DNA from: Ferrimonas sp048263965
GTDB taxonomy: Bacteria > Pseudomonadota > Gammaproteobacteria > Enterobacterales > Shewanellaceae
DNA: 64,000 bases
Direction of reading: 5' to 3'
Assembly (NCBI RefSeq): GCF_048263965.1
Contig: NZ_JBLXDO010000001.1
Location: 1 to 64,000, forward strand
The notes below the pieces were generated by a model. That model was given only the letters and a program-made list of their open reading frames with translations, was not told where the DNA came from and ran no database searches. Positions 9,075 to 19,756 of the stretch are shown piece by piece (positions within the stretch are counted from its first letter, which is position 1; every line of letters starts with the position of its first letter). The translations under genes were made by a program, and so were the position numbers.

Positions 9075-9112
9075 CTAGTTGGCTCTGCCAGTATTCTGGA
9101 GTCATTACCCTA

Positions 9113-10399
9113 TTGGTGGACCCCCTCGTGGAACAAGAGATTAAGAATGAGATGCGTCACTGGCTTGCCCAGTGGCTGACCAGCATGGACATGCCCACCA
9201 AGGGGGATGACCCCATTACCGTGGTGGTTCTGGCGGTGATCGCCCTGGTCACTGCGCTGTTGGTGTATGGGCTGTTTATGCGAGTGCTGGTCAGCGGGGC
9301 ACGCAAGGTGATCGCCCGCAATACCGCCTGGTCCGTGCCAGTTCAACAGTTCAGGGTGCTGGAGAAACTGGCGCAGATCGCGCCCATCGTGGTGCTGGAT
9401 CTGTTCTCGCCCATGGTGCTGAGCCTATGGCCCACCTGGCAGAACCTGGTCTCCCGGGCCCTGGAACTGATCATGCTGGTGATGGTGCTCAGGGTGTTCT
9501 TCGGGATGCTGGATATCGTGCGGGTGCTGATCGCCACCCGTCCTGAGGGGCGCAGGCTGCCGGTGCAGAGCATCGTCCAACTGACCAAGCTGTTCCTGTT
9601 CATTGTCGGCCTGATCCTGTTTGTCGGCATCCTGCTGGATAAGTCGCCGCTCTACCTGCTCTCCGGCTTGGGTGTGGCCACCGGTCTGGTGATGTTGGTG
9701 TTCCGTGACACCATCTTAGGGTTTGTGGCCGGCATCCAGTTGGCCGCCAACCGCCTGGTCAGTCCGGGAGATTGGATCGAGATGGCCAAGTACGGTGCCG
9801 ACGGTGAGGTGCTTGAGGTCACCCTGACGACGGTCAAGGTGCAGAACTGGGACATGACCATCACCATGATCCCCGCCTATGCGCTGACCACGGACTCTTT
9901 CCGAAACTGGCGTGGAATGCAGGAGTCCGGAGGGCGGCGCATCAAACGTTCCGTGCTGCTGGATGTGAATTCCGTGAAATTTGTGGATGAAACTCTGTTG
10001 GCCAAACTCAAGGAGATCAGCTTGCTGGCGCCCTACCTGGCGCAAAAGCATTCGGAGTTGGCCGAGGCCAATGCCGGGCGTGAGGACATGGCGATGACGG
10101 TGAACGGCCGTCGCCTGACCAACCTGGGGTGCCTGCGGGCCTACCTGGATGCCTACCTTCAGGCCAGCAGCCACCTGCGGCCGGAGATGACCATGATGGT
10201 GCGTCAACTGGCCCCCAGTGAACTTGGGCTTCCCTTGGAGATCTACTGCTTTACCAATGACACCCGCTGGCCGGTGTATGAGGGGATCCAGGCGGACATC
10301 TTCGATCACCTGTTTGCCATACTGCCGGAGTTTGAGCTTAAGCCGATGCAGCGGCCCACAGGCGAGGATTTTGCCCGGGCCGCGGTTCACTCCTCGTAA
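9113..10399 (+). CDS. MscS-family mechanosensitive channel (YbdG-like)
   Basis: This 428-residue inner-membrane channel likely opens on hypo-osmotic stress. About five hydrophobic segments (from about residue 40 to 210) precede the MscS signature region GLGVATGLVMLVFRDTILGFVAGIQL and the beta domain starting NRLVSPGDWIEM. A long C-terminal domain and overall length match the YbdG/MscM type more than the short MscS. The start is uncertain: TTG 9113 or the adjacent GTG 9116, with GGAG at 9098. The last 13 bases overlap the end of the convergent acyltransferase gene. Confidence 0.85.
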   Translation: MVDPLVEQEIKNEMRHWLAQWLTSMDMPTKGDDPITVVVLAVIALVTALLVYGLFMRVLVSGARKVIARNTAWSVPVQQFRVLEKLAQIAPIVVLDLFSPMVLSLWPTWQNLVSRALELIMLVMVLRVFFGMLDIVRVLIATRPEGRRLPVQSIVQLTKLFLFIVGLILFVGILLDKSPLYLLSGLGVATGLVMLVFRDTILGFVAGIQLAANRLVSPGDWIEMAKYGADGEVLEVTLTTVKVQNWDMTITMIPAYALTTDSFRNWRGMQESGGRRIKRSVLLDVNSVKFVDETLLAKLKEISLLAPYLAQKHSELAEANAGREDMAMTVNGRRLTNLGCLRAYLDAYLQASSHLRPEMTMMVRQLAPSELGLPLEIYCFTNDTRWPVYEGIQADIFDHLFAILPEFELKPMQRPTGEDFARAAVHSS

Positions 10400-10938
10400 C
10401 GGGGCACCGGCTGGGGATATTTGCCTGGGATAGCGCGGAAGAAGTCGAGGATGGTGTTCATGTCCTCGACGATGTTCTCTCCGGCCATCAGCGGAGGGCG
10501 GATCACCACCCGGCGCTCCTTGAAGTCCAGCCCGGCGCAGTAGATGGGCACCTGGGCCTGGCGGGCGATGTGATAGAAGCCGGTTTTCCATCGGGAGACC
10601 GGCTTTCTTGTGCCTTCCGGCGCCAGGGCAAGGATGAAGTTGTCCTGGGTGGCGAACAACTCGACGGCGGTGCTGACCAGGTTGTTCTGTTTGCCGCGGT
10701 TGACCGGGAAGCCCCCCAGGGCCCGGAACAGCCAGCCGGTGGGCCAGCGAAACAGCTGGTGCTTGCCGATGAAGTTGGCGCTCATGCCCAGGGCCCACTG
10801 GGCCAGCATCCCCAGGGGGAAGTCCCAGTTACTGGTGTGAGGACCAACGATAACGATGTAGCGCCCGCGGGCAGGTATCTCGCCCTCGATGGTCCAGCCA
10901 AGCCGTTTGAGCAGCCAAGCGGAGAAAGATTGCCTCAT
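10387..10938 (-). CDS. 1-acyl-sn-glycerol-3-phosphate acyltransferase-like protein
   Basis: This 183-residue membrane-associated acyltransferase probably acts in glycerolipid synthesis or remodelling. It has the PlsC-type motif HTSNWDF (HxxxxD), then LFRALGGFPVNR (motif II) and ALAPEGTRK (motif III). The length fits the short single-domain family rather than classical PlsC. I start at the ATG of MRQSFSAWLLKRLG; an upstream in-frame start at 11004 would overlap the divergent gene. The acyl acceptor cannot be told from the sequence. Confidence 0.82.
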   Translation of the reverse strand: MRQSFSAWLLKRLGWTIEGEIPARGRYIVIVGPHTSNWDFPLGMLAQWALGMSANFIGKHQLFRWPTGWLFRALGGFPVNRGKQNNLVSTAVELFATQDNFILALAPEGTRKPVSRWKTGFYHIARQAQVPIYCAGLDFKERRVVIRPPLMAGENIVEDMNTILDFFRAIPGKYPQPVPRYEE

Positions 10939-11030
10939 AGTGGTCAGGTGGTTAGTGTCTGATGCATAGTGTATTGAGTATACCAATTGGGAAAAGTGCC
11001 CCAAAACGGGCCAATACAGGGAGGAGTGGA

Positions 11031-11447
11031 ATGAAGCGTGTGGTGATAGGGCTGATGGCCCTGCTATTCAGTGCGGGCCTGTGGGCCAACGAGGCGGAGA
11101 TCCGACAGGTGCTGGAGCAGCAGCGTCAGGCCTGGAACCAGGGAGACATTCCCGGCTATATGCAGGGTTACTGGCACAGCGACCAACTGAGGTTTATCTC
11201 CGGCGGCAAGATCAAGTACGGCTGGGATACCACCCTCAAGGGGTATCTGAATCGCTATCCGGACGCCGCCACCATGGGTCAGCTGCAGTTTGAGCTGGAG
11301 TCGGTGCAGTTGCTGGCGGAGGATGCCGCCCTGGTGGTTGGCCGCTGGACACTGATCCGTGAAAAGGATCAGCCTGGAGGCGAGTTCACCCTGATATTTC
11401 GCAAGCTGGAGGGGCAGTGGCGCATCGTCCACGACCACACCAGTTAG
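11031..11447 (+). CDS. Secreted NTF2-like (DUF4440/SnoaL-type) protein
   Basis: This is a 138-residue protein with a signal peptide (about 1-19, ending SAGLWA) and one small NTF2-like cone fold. AEIRQVLEQQRQAWNQGDI, YWHSDQLRFISGG and a C-terminal GQWRIVHDHTS are typical of the DUF4440 group. The start ATG 11031 has GGGAGGAG nine bases before it. Function is unknown; this fold binds small ligands or acts as a minor enzyme in the periplasm. The stop overlaps the convergent transporter gene by four bases. Confidence 0.8.
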   Translation: MKRVVIGLMALLFSAGLWANEAEIRQVLEQQRQAWNQGDIPGYMQGYWHSDQLRFISGGKIKYGWDTTLKGYLNRYPDAATMGQLQFELESVQLLAEDAALVVGRWTLIREKDQPGGEFTLIFRKLEGQWRIVHDHTS

Positions 11448-12217
11448 TGCCCCTGGTGTTGCTCCTCGCCATGAAGATGATCACTGGCGCCGCTGTGGCC
11501 GTGGTCCGGATGGGCCACCATTAACAGCACCAGGAACAGCAATCCCAGGCCGCCGCCAATCCAGTGGGCGGAGTTGATGGCCGGCAGGCCGCCATGGTGA
11601 TGATCATGATCGTGGCTGTGTCGTTCATGGGGGCGATGCCAGAGTACATGAAGGATGGAGCCGGTAACGAAGGACTGCAGGTAGACGATGTGGGTGGCGG
11701 TCATGTGGTGCAGCAGTTCGGGTCCCAATTTGTACCCGATCAGGGTGGCGGCCATCATCAGTCCGAGTACGCCAACGGCGATCAGTCGTCCGTAGGCGGG
11801 ACGCAGCAGCCACCATACCGCCAAGCCGGCAGGCATCCGGTGGAGGATAATGCCGAAGGCCAGCAGCAGCGGGCCCTGCTCGTTGGCCGCCATAAACAGA
11901 GCACTGCCATCAGTGACCGCGTGCAGTAGCAGGCCAAACACCCCGAGGGCGACGGTCAGGTTATGGGCAAAGGCGGAGTGCCTTTTAAACAGTTTCTCTG
12001 ACAGGGTTGGGCCAAACAGCCCCAGAAGAACAAAGAGGATTGCCGGCAGTCCCCCTAGAGTGACCACCTGGGGCAGGACGTCGAACAGCACCAGGCCACC
12101 CAGAGAGACCATCACGAAGGCGCCGATGGCGGTGATGATTCCGGTCCAGTTTTTCAGACCATGGTGGAGAATGGGGCCGACGGCCAGGATCAGCAGACTG
12201 GCGATCAAGTAGTTCAT
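11444..12217 (-). CDS. ZIP-like metal transporter
   Basis: This 257-residue protein has about seven to eight hydrophobic segments. Putative metal-site motifs are HAVTDG and HRMPAG, equivalent to the paired helices of ZIP family transporters, plus a His-rich loop (RHSHDHDHHHGG, about 200) and a His-rich tail. It probably moves a divalent cation such as zinc across the inner membrane. Direction and metal are not determined. It starts at ATG 12217 and is separated from the HD-GYP gene by a terminator. Confidence 0.75.
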   Translation of the reverse strand: MNYLIASLLILAVGPILHHGLKNWTGIITAIGAFVMVSLGGLVLFDVLPQVVTLGGLPAILFVLLGLFGPTLSEKLFKRHSAFAHNLTVALGVFGLLLHAVTDGSALFMAANEQGPLLLAFGIILHRMPAGLAVWWLLRPAYGRLIAVGVLGLMMAATLIGYKLGPELLHHMTATHIVYLQSFVTGSILHVLWHRPHERHSHDHDHHHGGLPAINSAHWIGGGLGLLFLVLLMVAHPDHGHSGASDHLHGEEQHQGH

Positions 12218-12281
12218 AAATGATAACTGTTCTCAATTGGGGTGCGTACGTTAACCTGTCCTGTTAACGAAGTCCAGCAAC

Positions 12282-12304
12282 AAAAGGGGTTGCCTGCCCC
12301 TTTG
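12282..12304. terminator. Terminator after the HD-GYP gene
   Basis: AAAGGGG (12283-12289) pairs with CCCCTTT (12297-12303). The minus-strand read ends in a T-rich tract, just past the HD-GYP stop at 12319. Confidence 0.6.
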
Positions 12305-12318
12305 TTTGTCATAGCTGC

Positions 12319-13473
12319 CTAGAGGTAGTTGGTCAGGTCCAACTTGTAGTCTCTTGGGTCGATCGCCTTGACGATGGAATCATTGTGCTTCTCCAGCTCA
12401 ATCTCCGACTGCATCACATGGGTATGGCTCTTCAGGTTGTACACCACCTTCACCAGAGGTTTGGTGGGCTTTCTGTCCTGAGTCTCCATGACGATGCCCA
12501 CCCTGCCGCTGGCAAGCTCAACCATACAGCCGTTGGGGTAGACGCCCAGGGTCTGGATGAACTTCACCACCAGGTTCTTATCCAGGGCGTGAGGAGTCAT
12601 CTCCAGCAGGCGTTTCAGGGCCAGGGTGGGGGCCATCCCCTTGTGGTAGACCCGGTCGGCGGTCATGGCGTCATAGATGTCGCAGATGGCCACCATACGG
12701 CCCGCCATGGAGATCTGCTCTCCCTTGAGGCCCATGGGGTAGCCCGTGCCGTCCAGCTTCTCATGGTGCATGGCAGCGACATCCAGGCTGACCTTGCTGA
12801 TGCCGGGAGTGGCGGCGATGATGGTGCGGCTGTGGGCCGCGTGGCTCTTCATCACCTCGAACTCCTCTGGGGTCAGTTTGCCCGGCTTGTTGAGGATCTC
12901 TTCGGGAATACGGACCTTGCCAATATCGTGCAGCAGGGAGCCCACACAGAGCTGATGCAGTGTGGTGCCGCTGATCCCCAGGGCTCTGGCGAACAGGGTC
13001 ATCAGGATGGTCACTCCCAGTGAATGTTCCAGAAGATAATCATCCTTATCCTTGATCAGGCGCAGGCAGGCCAGGGCGCTGGGGTTACGGAATACGCTTC
13101 CGATAAACTCATCCGCCATGGCGTTCACCGGCTGCAGGTCGATCTTCTGTCCCAGCTTGACGTCGGACATCAGCCTGGATTGCAGCTTCTTGGCCTGGTT
13201 GAGCAGTTTCTTTGCCCTGGGAAGTTCACTCTTGAGACTGGCTTTGCTTGGGGCCGGGGCTTTGACTTTGGCCGCCGCGCAGGTAGCACTGGCGGGTGCC
13301 TGTTTGGATTTGCTGGGATCGATGATGATGCGCTCCACCCCGAGGTTGCGCAGAACCCCCAGGACCGAGGGGTCCTGGATATAGCCTTTCTGTACCATGG
13401 ACAGTGACGGATGATCTGGGATGCTCTCCACATACATGCCCAGCGCCAGCTGCTCTATCGGGATGATTTTCAT
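12319..13473 (-). CDS. HD-GYP cyclic-di-GMP phosphodiesterase
   Basis: This 384-residue cytoplasmic protein should hydrolyse c-di-GMP. An N-terminal DUF3391 domain (about 1-120, MKIIPIEQLALGMYVESI) precedes an HD-GYP domain (about 135-310) with HDIGKVRIP and HHEKLDGTGYP, the intact HD and HHExxDGxGYP motifs. The C-terminal region after about 310 is conserved in the same family. It is divergent from a GAF-GGDEF cyclase, so the two may set one local c-di-GMP pool. Confidence 0.92.
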   Translation of the reverse strand: MKIIPIEQLALGMYVESIPDHPSLSMVQKGYIQDPSVLGVLRNLGVERIIIDPSKSKQAPASATCAAAKVKAPAPSKASLKSELPRAKKLLNQAKKLQSRLMSDVKLGQKIDLQPVNAMADEFIGSVFRNPSALACLRLIKDKDDYLLEHSLGVTILMTLFARALGISGTTLHQLCVGSLLHDIGKVRIPEEILNKPGKLTPEEFEVMKSHAAHSRTIIAATPGISKVSLDVAAMHHEKLDGTGYPMGLKGEQISMAGRMVAICDIYDAMTADRVYHKGMAPTLALKRLLEMTPHALDKNLVVKFIQTLGVYPNGCMVELASGRVGIVMETQDRKPTKPLVKVVYNLKSHTHVMQSEIELEKHNDSIVKAIDPRDYKLDLTNYL

Positions 13474-13807
13474 CTTGTTATCGTATTCTTCTTCCTTACG
13501 GGCGACCCTGATTCGGTCTCCGGTTCTCAGTTACCTTAACCACTGACGCGATGAGATCAACTCTCCCACGAGTGTTTAACGGCGATTTGTAATTTGCCTA
13601 AGTTTGCTGAGCGTCATTCCCGCCATTATCTGCCATTGTTAACGCAAAAAAAATGTTAATTAAGCGGTATTTGACCGATAAGCGCCAGTAAAGCAGAGAT
13701 TCAGTTCGCGAATACGGTAACTTTTGCTTACCTTGTAATCAGGTGCCCGCCAGGAGGCCAGGTGAAGAGTCCCGTTTAGAGGGCTGGGTTGTATCAAAGG
13801 AGTGACC

Positions 13808-14812
13808 ATGACGGCGCAGGACATCAGATTATTGGGGGAGCTGGAAAATCACGCCCAAAAGCAGTGGAATCACCTGCTCAACATGCTCAGCCAGGTAACC
13901 GGCTTACCCGGGGCCTACCTTTCCCGCTGTGACACCGAGAATATGAAGATCCTGGCCACCAGTGACGGCTGCCCGCCGTTAACCTCCCCCGGGGATAAGT
14001 TTCCCATCGTCGACCTCTACTGTGAGCAGGTGATGAAAACCGGTTCGTCTCTGGCGGTAGACAACGCCTGGGAGGAGCCGATGTGGGTCAACGGCCGGGA
14101 AACCCAGGTAGGGGTGCTCAGCTATCTGGGGTTGCCGGTGCGTCAGCCCGATGGCTGTCTGTTTGGCACCCTGTGTATCTATGATCTGGTATCTCAGGAC
14201 CACATTCATCAGTGGCAGGCGCTGTTGCAGTCAGTGGTGAACATCATCGAGTCGGATCTGAATCTGCTTGAGTTGGGGAAAGCCCTGGCCAACGACAGTG
14301 TCACCGATCCTCTGACCAACCTACTCAATCGCCGAGGCATGGAGAGTCGTCTGGAAGAGTTGCTGTCTTTGGGGGGGCGTCTGGCGGCCAAATCACCGGG
14401 CAAGATGGTGCTGGGGATGATGATGCTGGATATCGACCGCTTTAAGCAGGTGAACGATACCTATGGCCACATCACAGGGGATGAACTGCTGTGCCACTTC
14501 TCTGCTCTGCTCAAAGGGGCGGTACGCAAAGAGGATCTGGTGGTGCGCTGGAGTGGTGAGGAGTTTCTGGTGCTGATTCCCGGAATCGACATCAAGAATT
14601 TGGCCGGACTGGCTGAGAAGATTCGCCTGCTGGCCATGGCTTCCCCCCTGCCAACCTCGCCCGAGGCGCTCACCTTCACCGTTTCCGTGGGTTATGGCGG
14701 CTGGAACCGCACCAGCATGGAGCCTGAAATGCTGGAGCGGCTGGACAGTCATCTGCTCAGGGCGAAGGGGCTTGGGCGCAACCGTTGCTGCGGTGAACCA
14801 CTGCTTCAGTGA
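13808..14812 (+). CDS. GAF-GGDEF diguanylate cyclase
   Basis: This 334-residue protein has an N-terminal GAF-type sensor (about 15-155) and a GGDEF domain (about 165-330) that would make c-di-GMP. The active-site signature reads SGEEF (WSGEEFLVL). Glu-Glu-Phe is retained and the first Gly is Ser, a variant found in active cyclases. I chose ATG 13808 because AAGGAG is at 13797-13802; a GTG at 13802 overlaps that site. The 334-base spacer to the divergent HD-GYP gene is AT-rich (a run of eight A near 13648) and should hold both promoters; I found no riboswitch in it. It overlaps the convergent DUF1145 gene by seven bases. Confidence 0.9.
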   Translation: MTAQDIRLLGELENHAQKQWNHLLNMLSQVTGLPGAYLSRCDTENMKILATSDGCPPLTSPGDKFPIVDLYCEQVMKTGSSLAVDNAWEEPMWVNGRETQVGVLSYLGLPVRQPDGCLFGTLCIYDLVSQDHIHQWQALLQSVVNIIESDLNLLELGKALANDSVTDPLTNLLNRRGMESRLEELLSLGGRLAAKSPGKMVLGMMMLDIDRFKQVNDTYGHITGDELLCHFSALLKGAVRKEDLVVRWSGEEFLVLIPGIDIKNLAGLAEKIRLLAMASPLPTSPEALTFTVSVGYGGWNRTSMEPEMLERLDSHLLRAKGLGRNRCCGEPLLQ

Positions 14813-15051
14813 GGCCGGTCAGGACGGTAAAACTCGAACAGGCCAAACAGCAACACACGCCCGCTGGCCGCCAGCCCGTGCTGGCGAATCACCAGGGTTA
14901 CCGCGGCCAGGCTCACGTGGGCCGCCAGGGTCAGCAGCAGCAACAGAGCCAGATACTCACCCAGGGGTAAAGGGGTGATCAGGTTCAGTATCATCAGCAC
15001 CCAGGCCACCAGGGTGGCGCCGCGGCCCAGTTTAAACAGAGATTTCATCAT
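14806..15051 (-). CDS. DUF1145 membrane protein (YhhL-like)
   Basis: This is an 81-residue protein with two hydrophobic helices (about 12-30 and 34-58). Its position directly after rsmD, with a four-base overlap, is the same as E. coli yhhL. The function is unknown. Small size and conserved neighbourhood support a real gene. Confidence 0.8.
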   Translation of the reverse strand: MMKSLFKLGRGATLVAWVLMILNLITPLPLGEYLALLLLLTLAAHVSLAAVTLVIRQHGLAASGRVLLFGLFEFYRPDRPH

Positions 15052-15653
15052 TCACTCTCCCGCTGAAACAGTCGATAGGCCACCTGGCCTGCCACTTTCT
15101 CCTTGAGCAGTGTCCAGTGGGGAGGAATCTCCTCCAGGCTCAGCTCAGATTCGGTTTCCACATAGATAAGGGCATGATCTGCCAGCCAGTTCTCCTGCTC
15201 CAGCAGGGCCAGAACCGGTGCCACCAGTCCCTGACGGAAGGGGGGATCCACAAACACCAGATCCTGAGGCTGCCCCCCTTGTTGCAGCAGGGCGCGGGTA
15301 TCACCCTGGATCACCCTGGCGTTGTCGGCGCCCAGTGTGGTCAGGTTGCGCTTGAGCTGAGAGGCGGCCCCTTTATCCAGTTCCATCAGGGTGACGCTGG
15401 CGGCGTAACGGGACAGCGCTTCCAGCCCCAGGGCACCGCTGCCGGCGAAGCAGTCCAGGACCCGGGCATCCAGGGTGTCGCCCTGAAGCCAGTTAAACAG
15501 AGTTTCCCTGACCCGATCTGTGGTGGGGCGCAGCCCCTGGAGGTCTGAGACCGGCAGTTTTCGGCCGCGAAAACGACCGCTGATGATGCGGACCTGACCA
15601 CTGCCACCTTGGGTGGATGTGCGGGATTTGGGGTTTCGCGAGCCTCTGGCCAT
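15048..15653 (-). CDS. rsmD: 16S rRNA (guanine-966-N2)-methyltransferase
   Basis: This 201-residue SAM-dependent enzyme methylates G966 of 16S rRNA during 30S assembly. RIISGRFRGRKLPV and RPTTDRVRETLFNWL near the N-terminus, LDCFAGSGALGLEALSR (SAM site) and the catalytic VFVDPPF (NPPY-like) are all visible. I start at ATG 15653 (MARGSRNPKSR), the family-typical N-terminus, rather than an in-frame start 81 bases upstream. It is divergent from ftsY and overlaps the DUF1145 gene. Confidence 0.95.
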   Translation of the reverse strand: MARGSRNPKSRTSTQGGSGQVRIISGRFRGRKLPVSDLQGLRPTTDRVRETLFNWLQGDTLDARVLDCFAGSGALGLEALSRYAASVTLMELDKGAASQLKRNLTTLGADNARVIQGDTRALLQQGGQPQDLVFVDPPFRQGLVAPVLALLEQENWLADHALIYVETESELSLEEIPPHWTLLKEKVAGQVAYRLFQRESE

Positions 15654-15777
15654 GGATTCCTCGGTTTTTGCTGCGTTTGTGGTTAGACTATGGCGCTTGA
15701 AAAACTCGCTATTGTAGCAGGGGCTCTGCCCCAAGCCTAACCACAGCGGGACCCGAACATCAGTAAAGGTTTAAGAG

Positions 15778-17112
<1,335 letters not shown>

Positions 17113-17115
17113 TCC

Positions 17116-17793
17116 ATGATTCGCTTTGAGCAGGTCAGTAAGGTCTACGCCGGGGGCTTCCAGGCCCTCAACAAGGTGGATTTTGCCGTTGAGCCGGGAG
17201 AGATGGCGTTTCTCACCGGCCACAGTGGCGCTGGTAAAAGTACCCTGCTCAAGCTGATCACCGCCATCGAAAAGCCCACCACCGGCCGGGTGCAGGTGCT
17301 GGGCCACGATGTGGGGCGGCTTGCCCGCAGCAAGGTCCCCTTCCTGCGCCGCCAGATTGGCATCATCTTCCAGGACCACAACCTGCTGATGGACCGCACC
17401 GTGCGGGAAAACGTCTCCTTGCCGTTGCTCATCGAGGGCTATCGCGGCAGTGAAATAGACAAGCGGGTGGGGGCTGCGCTGGAACTGGTGGGCCTGGGTG
17501 ACAAGCTCGGTTATCTGCCAGAGCACCTCTCCGGGGGTGAGCAGCAGCGCGTGGGCATCGCCCGCGCCATCGTCAGCAAGCCCAAGTTGCTGCTGGCGGA
17601 TGAGCCCACGGGTAACCTGGATCCCAAGCTTTCCCTTGAGATCATGACGCTGTTTGAAACCTTCAACCGCACCGGCACCTCGGTGCTGATCGCCACCCAC
17701 GATCTGGGGCTGATCGCCCGCATGCGTTACCGCAACCTTACCCTGAGGGATGGCCGGATGATCAGTGAAGATCTGCAGGGGGGCCGCTCATGA
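17116..17793 (+). CDS. ftsE: Cell-division ABC transporter ATP-binding protein
   Basis: This 225-residue ATPase works with FtsX at the division site to activate septal peptidoglycan hydrolases through EnvC, which is also encoded in this window. Walker A GHSGAGKSTLL (about 36-46), signature LSGGEQQRVGIARA and Walker B LLLADEPTGNLD are intact. It starts three bases after ftsY and overlaps ftsX by four bases (ATGA). Confidence 0.97.
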   Translation: MIRFEQVSKVYAGGFQALNKVDFAVEPGEMAFLTGHSGAGKSTLLKLITAIEKPTTGRVQVLGHDVGRLARSKVPFLRRQIGIIFQDHNLLMDRTVRENVSLPLLIEGYRGSEIDKRVGAALELVGLGDKLGYLPEHLSGGEQQRVGIARAIVSKPKLLLADEPTGNLDPKLSLEIMTLFETFNRTGTSVLIATHDLGLIARMRYRNLTLRDGRMISEDLQGGRS

Positions 17794-18743
17794 GCCTGGG
17801 GGCCGACAAGCAGCCTCTGGGGCGCCGATTCATGGCTTACCTGCAAAGCCACTTCCGTCACCTGTTTGCCTCATTGGGTGAACTGTGGCGCCTGCCACTG
17901 ACCTCACTGCTGACCATGGCGGTGCTGGGGATCAGCCTGAGCCTGCCCACGGTGCTGGCGGTATTGGTAAAAAACTCCGCCCAGGTGCAGCAGCACTGGA
18001 CCGATCCTACAGAGATCAGCCTGTTTCTCGATGCCGGCCTGTCCGAGCAGCGACTGGCCAGTTTGCAGTCGCAACTGCGTGGCATGGAGGAGGTAGGTCA
18101 GGTGGATTACTTCACCGCCGATGACTCCCTGGCGGACTTCAAGGCGATGTCTCAGTTTGGCGAAGCCCTTCAGTATCTGGATGACAACCCTCTGCCTCCG
18201 GTGATCCGGGTGCTCCCCAGCCTGCAATATCGCGAGGTGGAGCGGCTGCAGCGGCTGAAACAAAAGCTGTCTGGGCTCAATGGGGTGGAGATGGCCCGGC
18301 TGGACCTGGAGTGGCTGCTGCAGCTTAAGGCGCTGATGGCCAGTCTCTCCAAGATGGCCTGGGGTGTGGCTGCCCTGCTGATTGGTGCCGTGGTGCTGGT
18401 GACCGCCAACACCATCCGCATGGCCATCACCCAGCGCCAGGATGAGATTCGGGTGATGAAGCTGGTGGGGGCGACCAATGGTTTCATTCGCCGTCCCTTC
18501 CTCTATGCCGGCATCTGGTACGGGCTGAGTGCCTCGGTAATCGCCTGGACCTGCGTCAGCGCCATCCTGATCTGGTTTGATGGTGCCCTGGCCGAGTTTG
18601 TCAGCAGCTATCAGAGCAACTTCCGTCTCGAAGGCCTCTCTCTGTCAGAGCTGGGCGCCATGGTCGGCACCTCGGTGCTGCTATGCTGGTTGGGGGCCTG
18701 GCTGTCGGTGCAGCGTCATCTCACCGCCATTGAACCTCAGTAG
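17790..18743 (+). CDS. ftsX: Cell-division protein FtsX
   Basis: This 317-residue inner-membrane partner of FtsE has four transmembrane segments and a large periplasmic loop (about 60-170) after the first, with the remaining three from about 185 to 310. The loop should contact EnvC. It is translationally coupled to ftsE. rpoH follows after an 84-base gap, the conserved order in gammaproteobacteria. Confidence 0.95.
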   Translation: MSLGADKQPLGRRFMAYLQSHFRHLFASLGELWRLPLTSLLTMAVLGISLSLPTVLAVLVKNSAQVQQHWTDPTEISLFLDAGLSEQRLASLQSQLRGMEEVGQVDYFTADDSLADFKAMSQFGEALQYLDDNPLPPVIRVLPSLQYREVERLQRLKQKLSGLNGVEMARLDLEWLLQLKALMASLSKMAWGVAALLIGAVVLVTANTIRMAITQRQDEIRVMKLVGATNGFIRRPFLYAGIWYGLSASVIAWTCVSAILIWFDGALAEFVSSYQSNFRLEGLSLSELGAMVGTSVLLCWLGAWLSVQRHLTAIEPQ

Positions 18744-18827
18744 ACTCCAAAGGTCAGACTGAGGAAGCTGTGAAGCGGATCCCGTTTCATGATAGACTCT
18801 CCGGTCCAGTTGATTTCTGAGGTATCG

Positions 18828-19688
18828 ATGAGCGACAAAAAACAAGCATTGGGTTTGATGGTGGTCCCCCAAGGGGGCGGCAGTCTGGAGTCTTACATCC
18901 AGTCCGTCAATGGCATCCCCATGCTGTCAGCAGAAGAGGAGTACCACCTGGCCGTGCGATTGCGCCAGGAGGGCGACATTGATTCGGCCAAGGCGCTGAT
19001 CATGTCCCATCTGCGTTTCGTTGTTCACGTTGCCAAGAGCTACTCCGGCTACGGCCTGCCCCAAGCCGACCTGATTCAGGAAGGCAACATCGGCCTGATG
19101 AAGGCGGTGAAGCGCTTCGATCCCGAGGTTGGGGTACGATTGGTCTCCTTCGCCGTGCACTGGATCAAGGCGGAGATCCACGAATACGTTCTGAAGAACT
19201 GGCGTATCGTTAAGGTGGCCACCACCAAGGCCCAGCGCAAGCTGTTCTTCAACCTGCGTAAAGCCAAGCAGCGTCTTGGCTGGTTTACCCAGGAGGAGGT
19301 CGCCACCGTGGCCGAGTCCCTGGGCGTGAGCGAGTCCGAGGTGCTGGAGATGGAATCCCGCCTGGCCGCTCAGGACGCCTCCTTCGACATCCCCAATGAG
19401 CCCGATGAGCCTGATGTGAGCTTTGCGCCGGTGCACTACCTGGAGGATCAGAGCTCCAACCATGCGCTGGAGATCGAGCAGGAGGATCACGACTCCCAGT
19501 CCAAGGACAGGCTCTACGCTGCCCTGCGAACCCTGGATGAGCGCAGTCAGGAGATCCTCAAGACTCGCTGGCTGGATGAGGAGAAGACCACCCTGCAGGA
19601 GCTGGCGGAGCGCTACCAGGTATCCGCGGAGCGAATTCGTCAGCTGGAGAAGAACGCCATCAAGAAATTGAAGAACTTGATGGAATAA
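18828..19688 (+). CDS. rpoH: Heat-shock sigma factor sigma-32
   Basis: This 286-residue RNA polymerase sigma factor directs heat-shock transcription. Region 2 (SHLRFVVHVAKSY, GLPQADLIQEGNIGLMKAVKRFDPE), the RpoH box (QRKLFFNLRKAK) and region 4 (LAERYQVSAERIRQLEKNAIKKLK) are all clear. ATG 18828 gives the family start MSDKKQALG; an upstream in-frame start at 18789 is inside the leader. The 84-base gap after ftsX holds its promoter. An RNA thermosensor in the leader is possible, but I cannot show it. Confidence 0.97.
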   Translation: MSDKKQALGLMVVPQGGGSLESYIQSVNGIPMLSAEEEYHLAVRLRQEGDIDSAKALIMSHLRFVVHVAKSYSGYGLPQADLIQEGNIGLMKAVKRFDPEVGVRLVSFAVHWIKAEIHEYVLKNWRIVKVATTKAQRKLFFNLRKAKQRLGWFTQEEVATVAESLGVSESEVLEMESRLAAQDASFDIPNEPDEPDVSFAPVHYLEDQSSNHALEIEQEDHDSQSKDRLYAALRTLDERSQEILKTRWLDEEKTTLQELAERYQVSAERIRQLEKNAIKKLKNLME

Positions 19689-19756
19689 TGGTCTTTAAAT
19701 TCAATCAGTTTATTTTCGGGTCGGCTCTGCCGGCCCGAGTCGGTTAAGGGGGAAGT

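Noticed and set aside
13474..13807. Possible c-di-GMP riboswitch between the HD-GYP and GGDEF genes
   Set aside because: I could not find the conserved c-di-GMP aptamer sequences.
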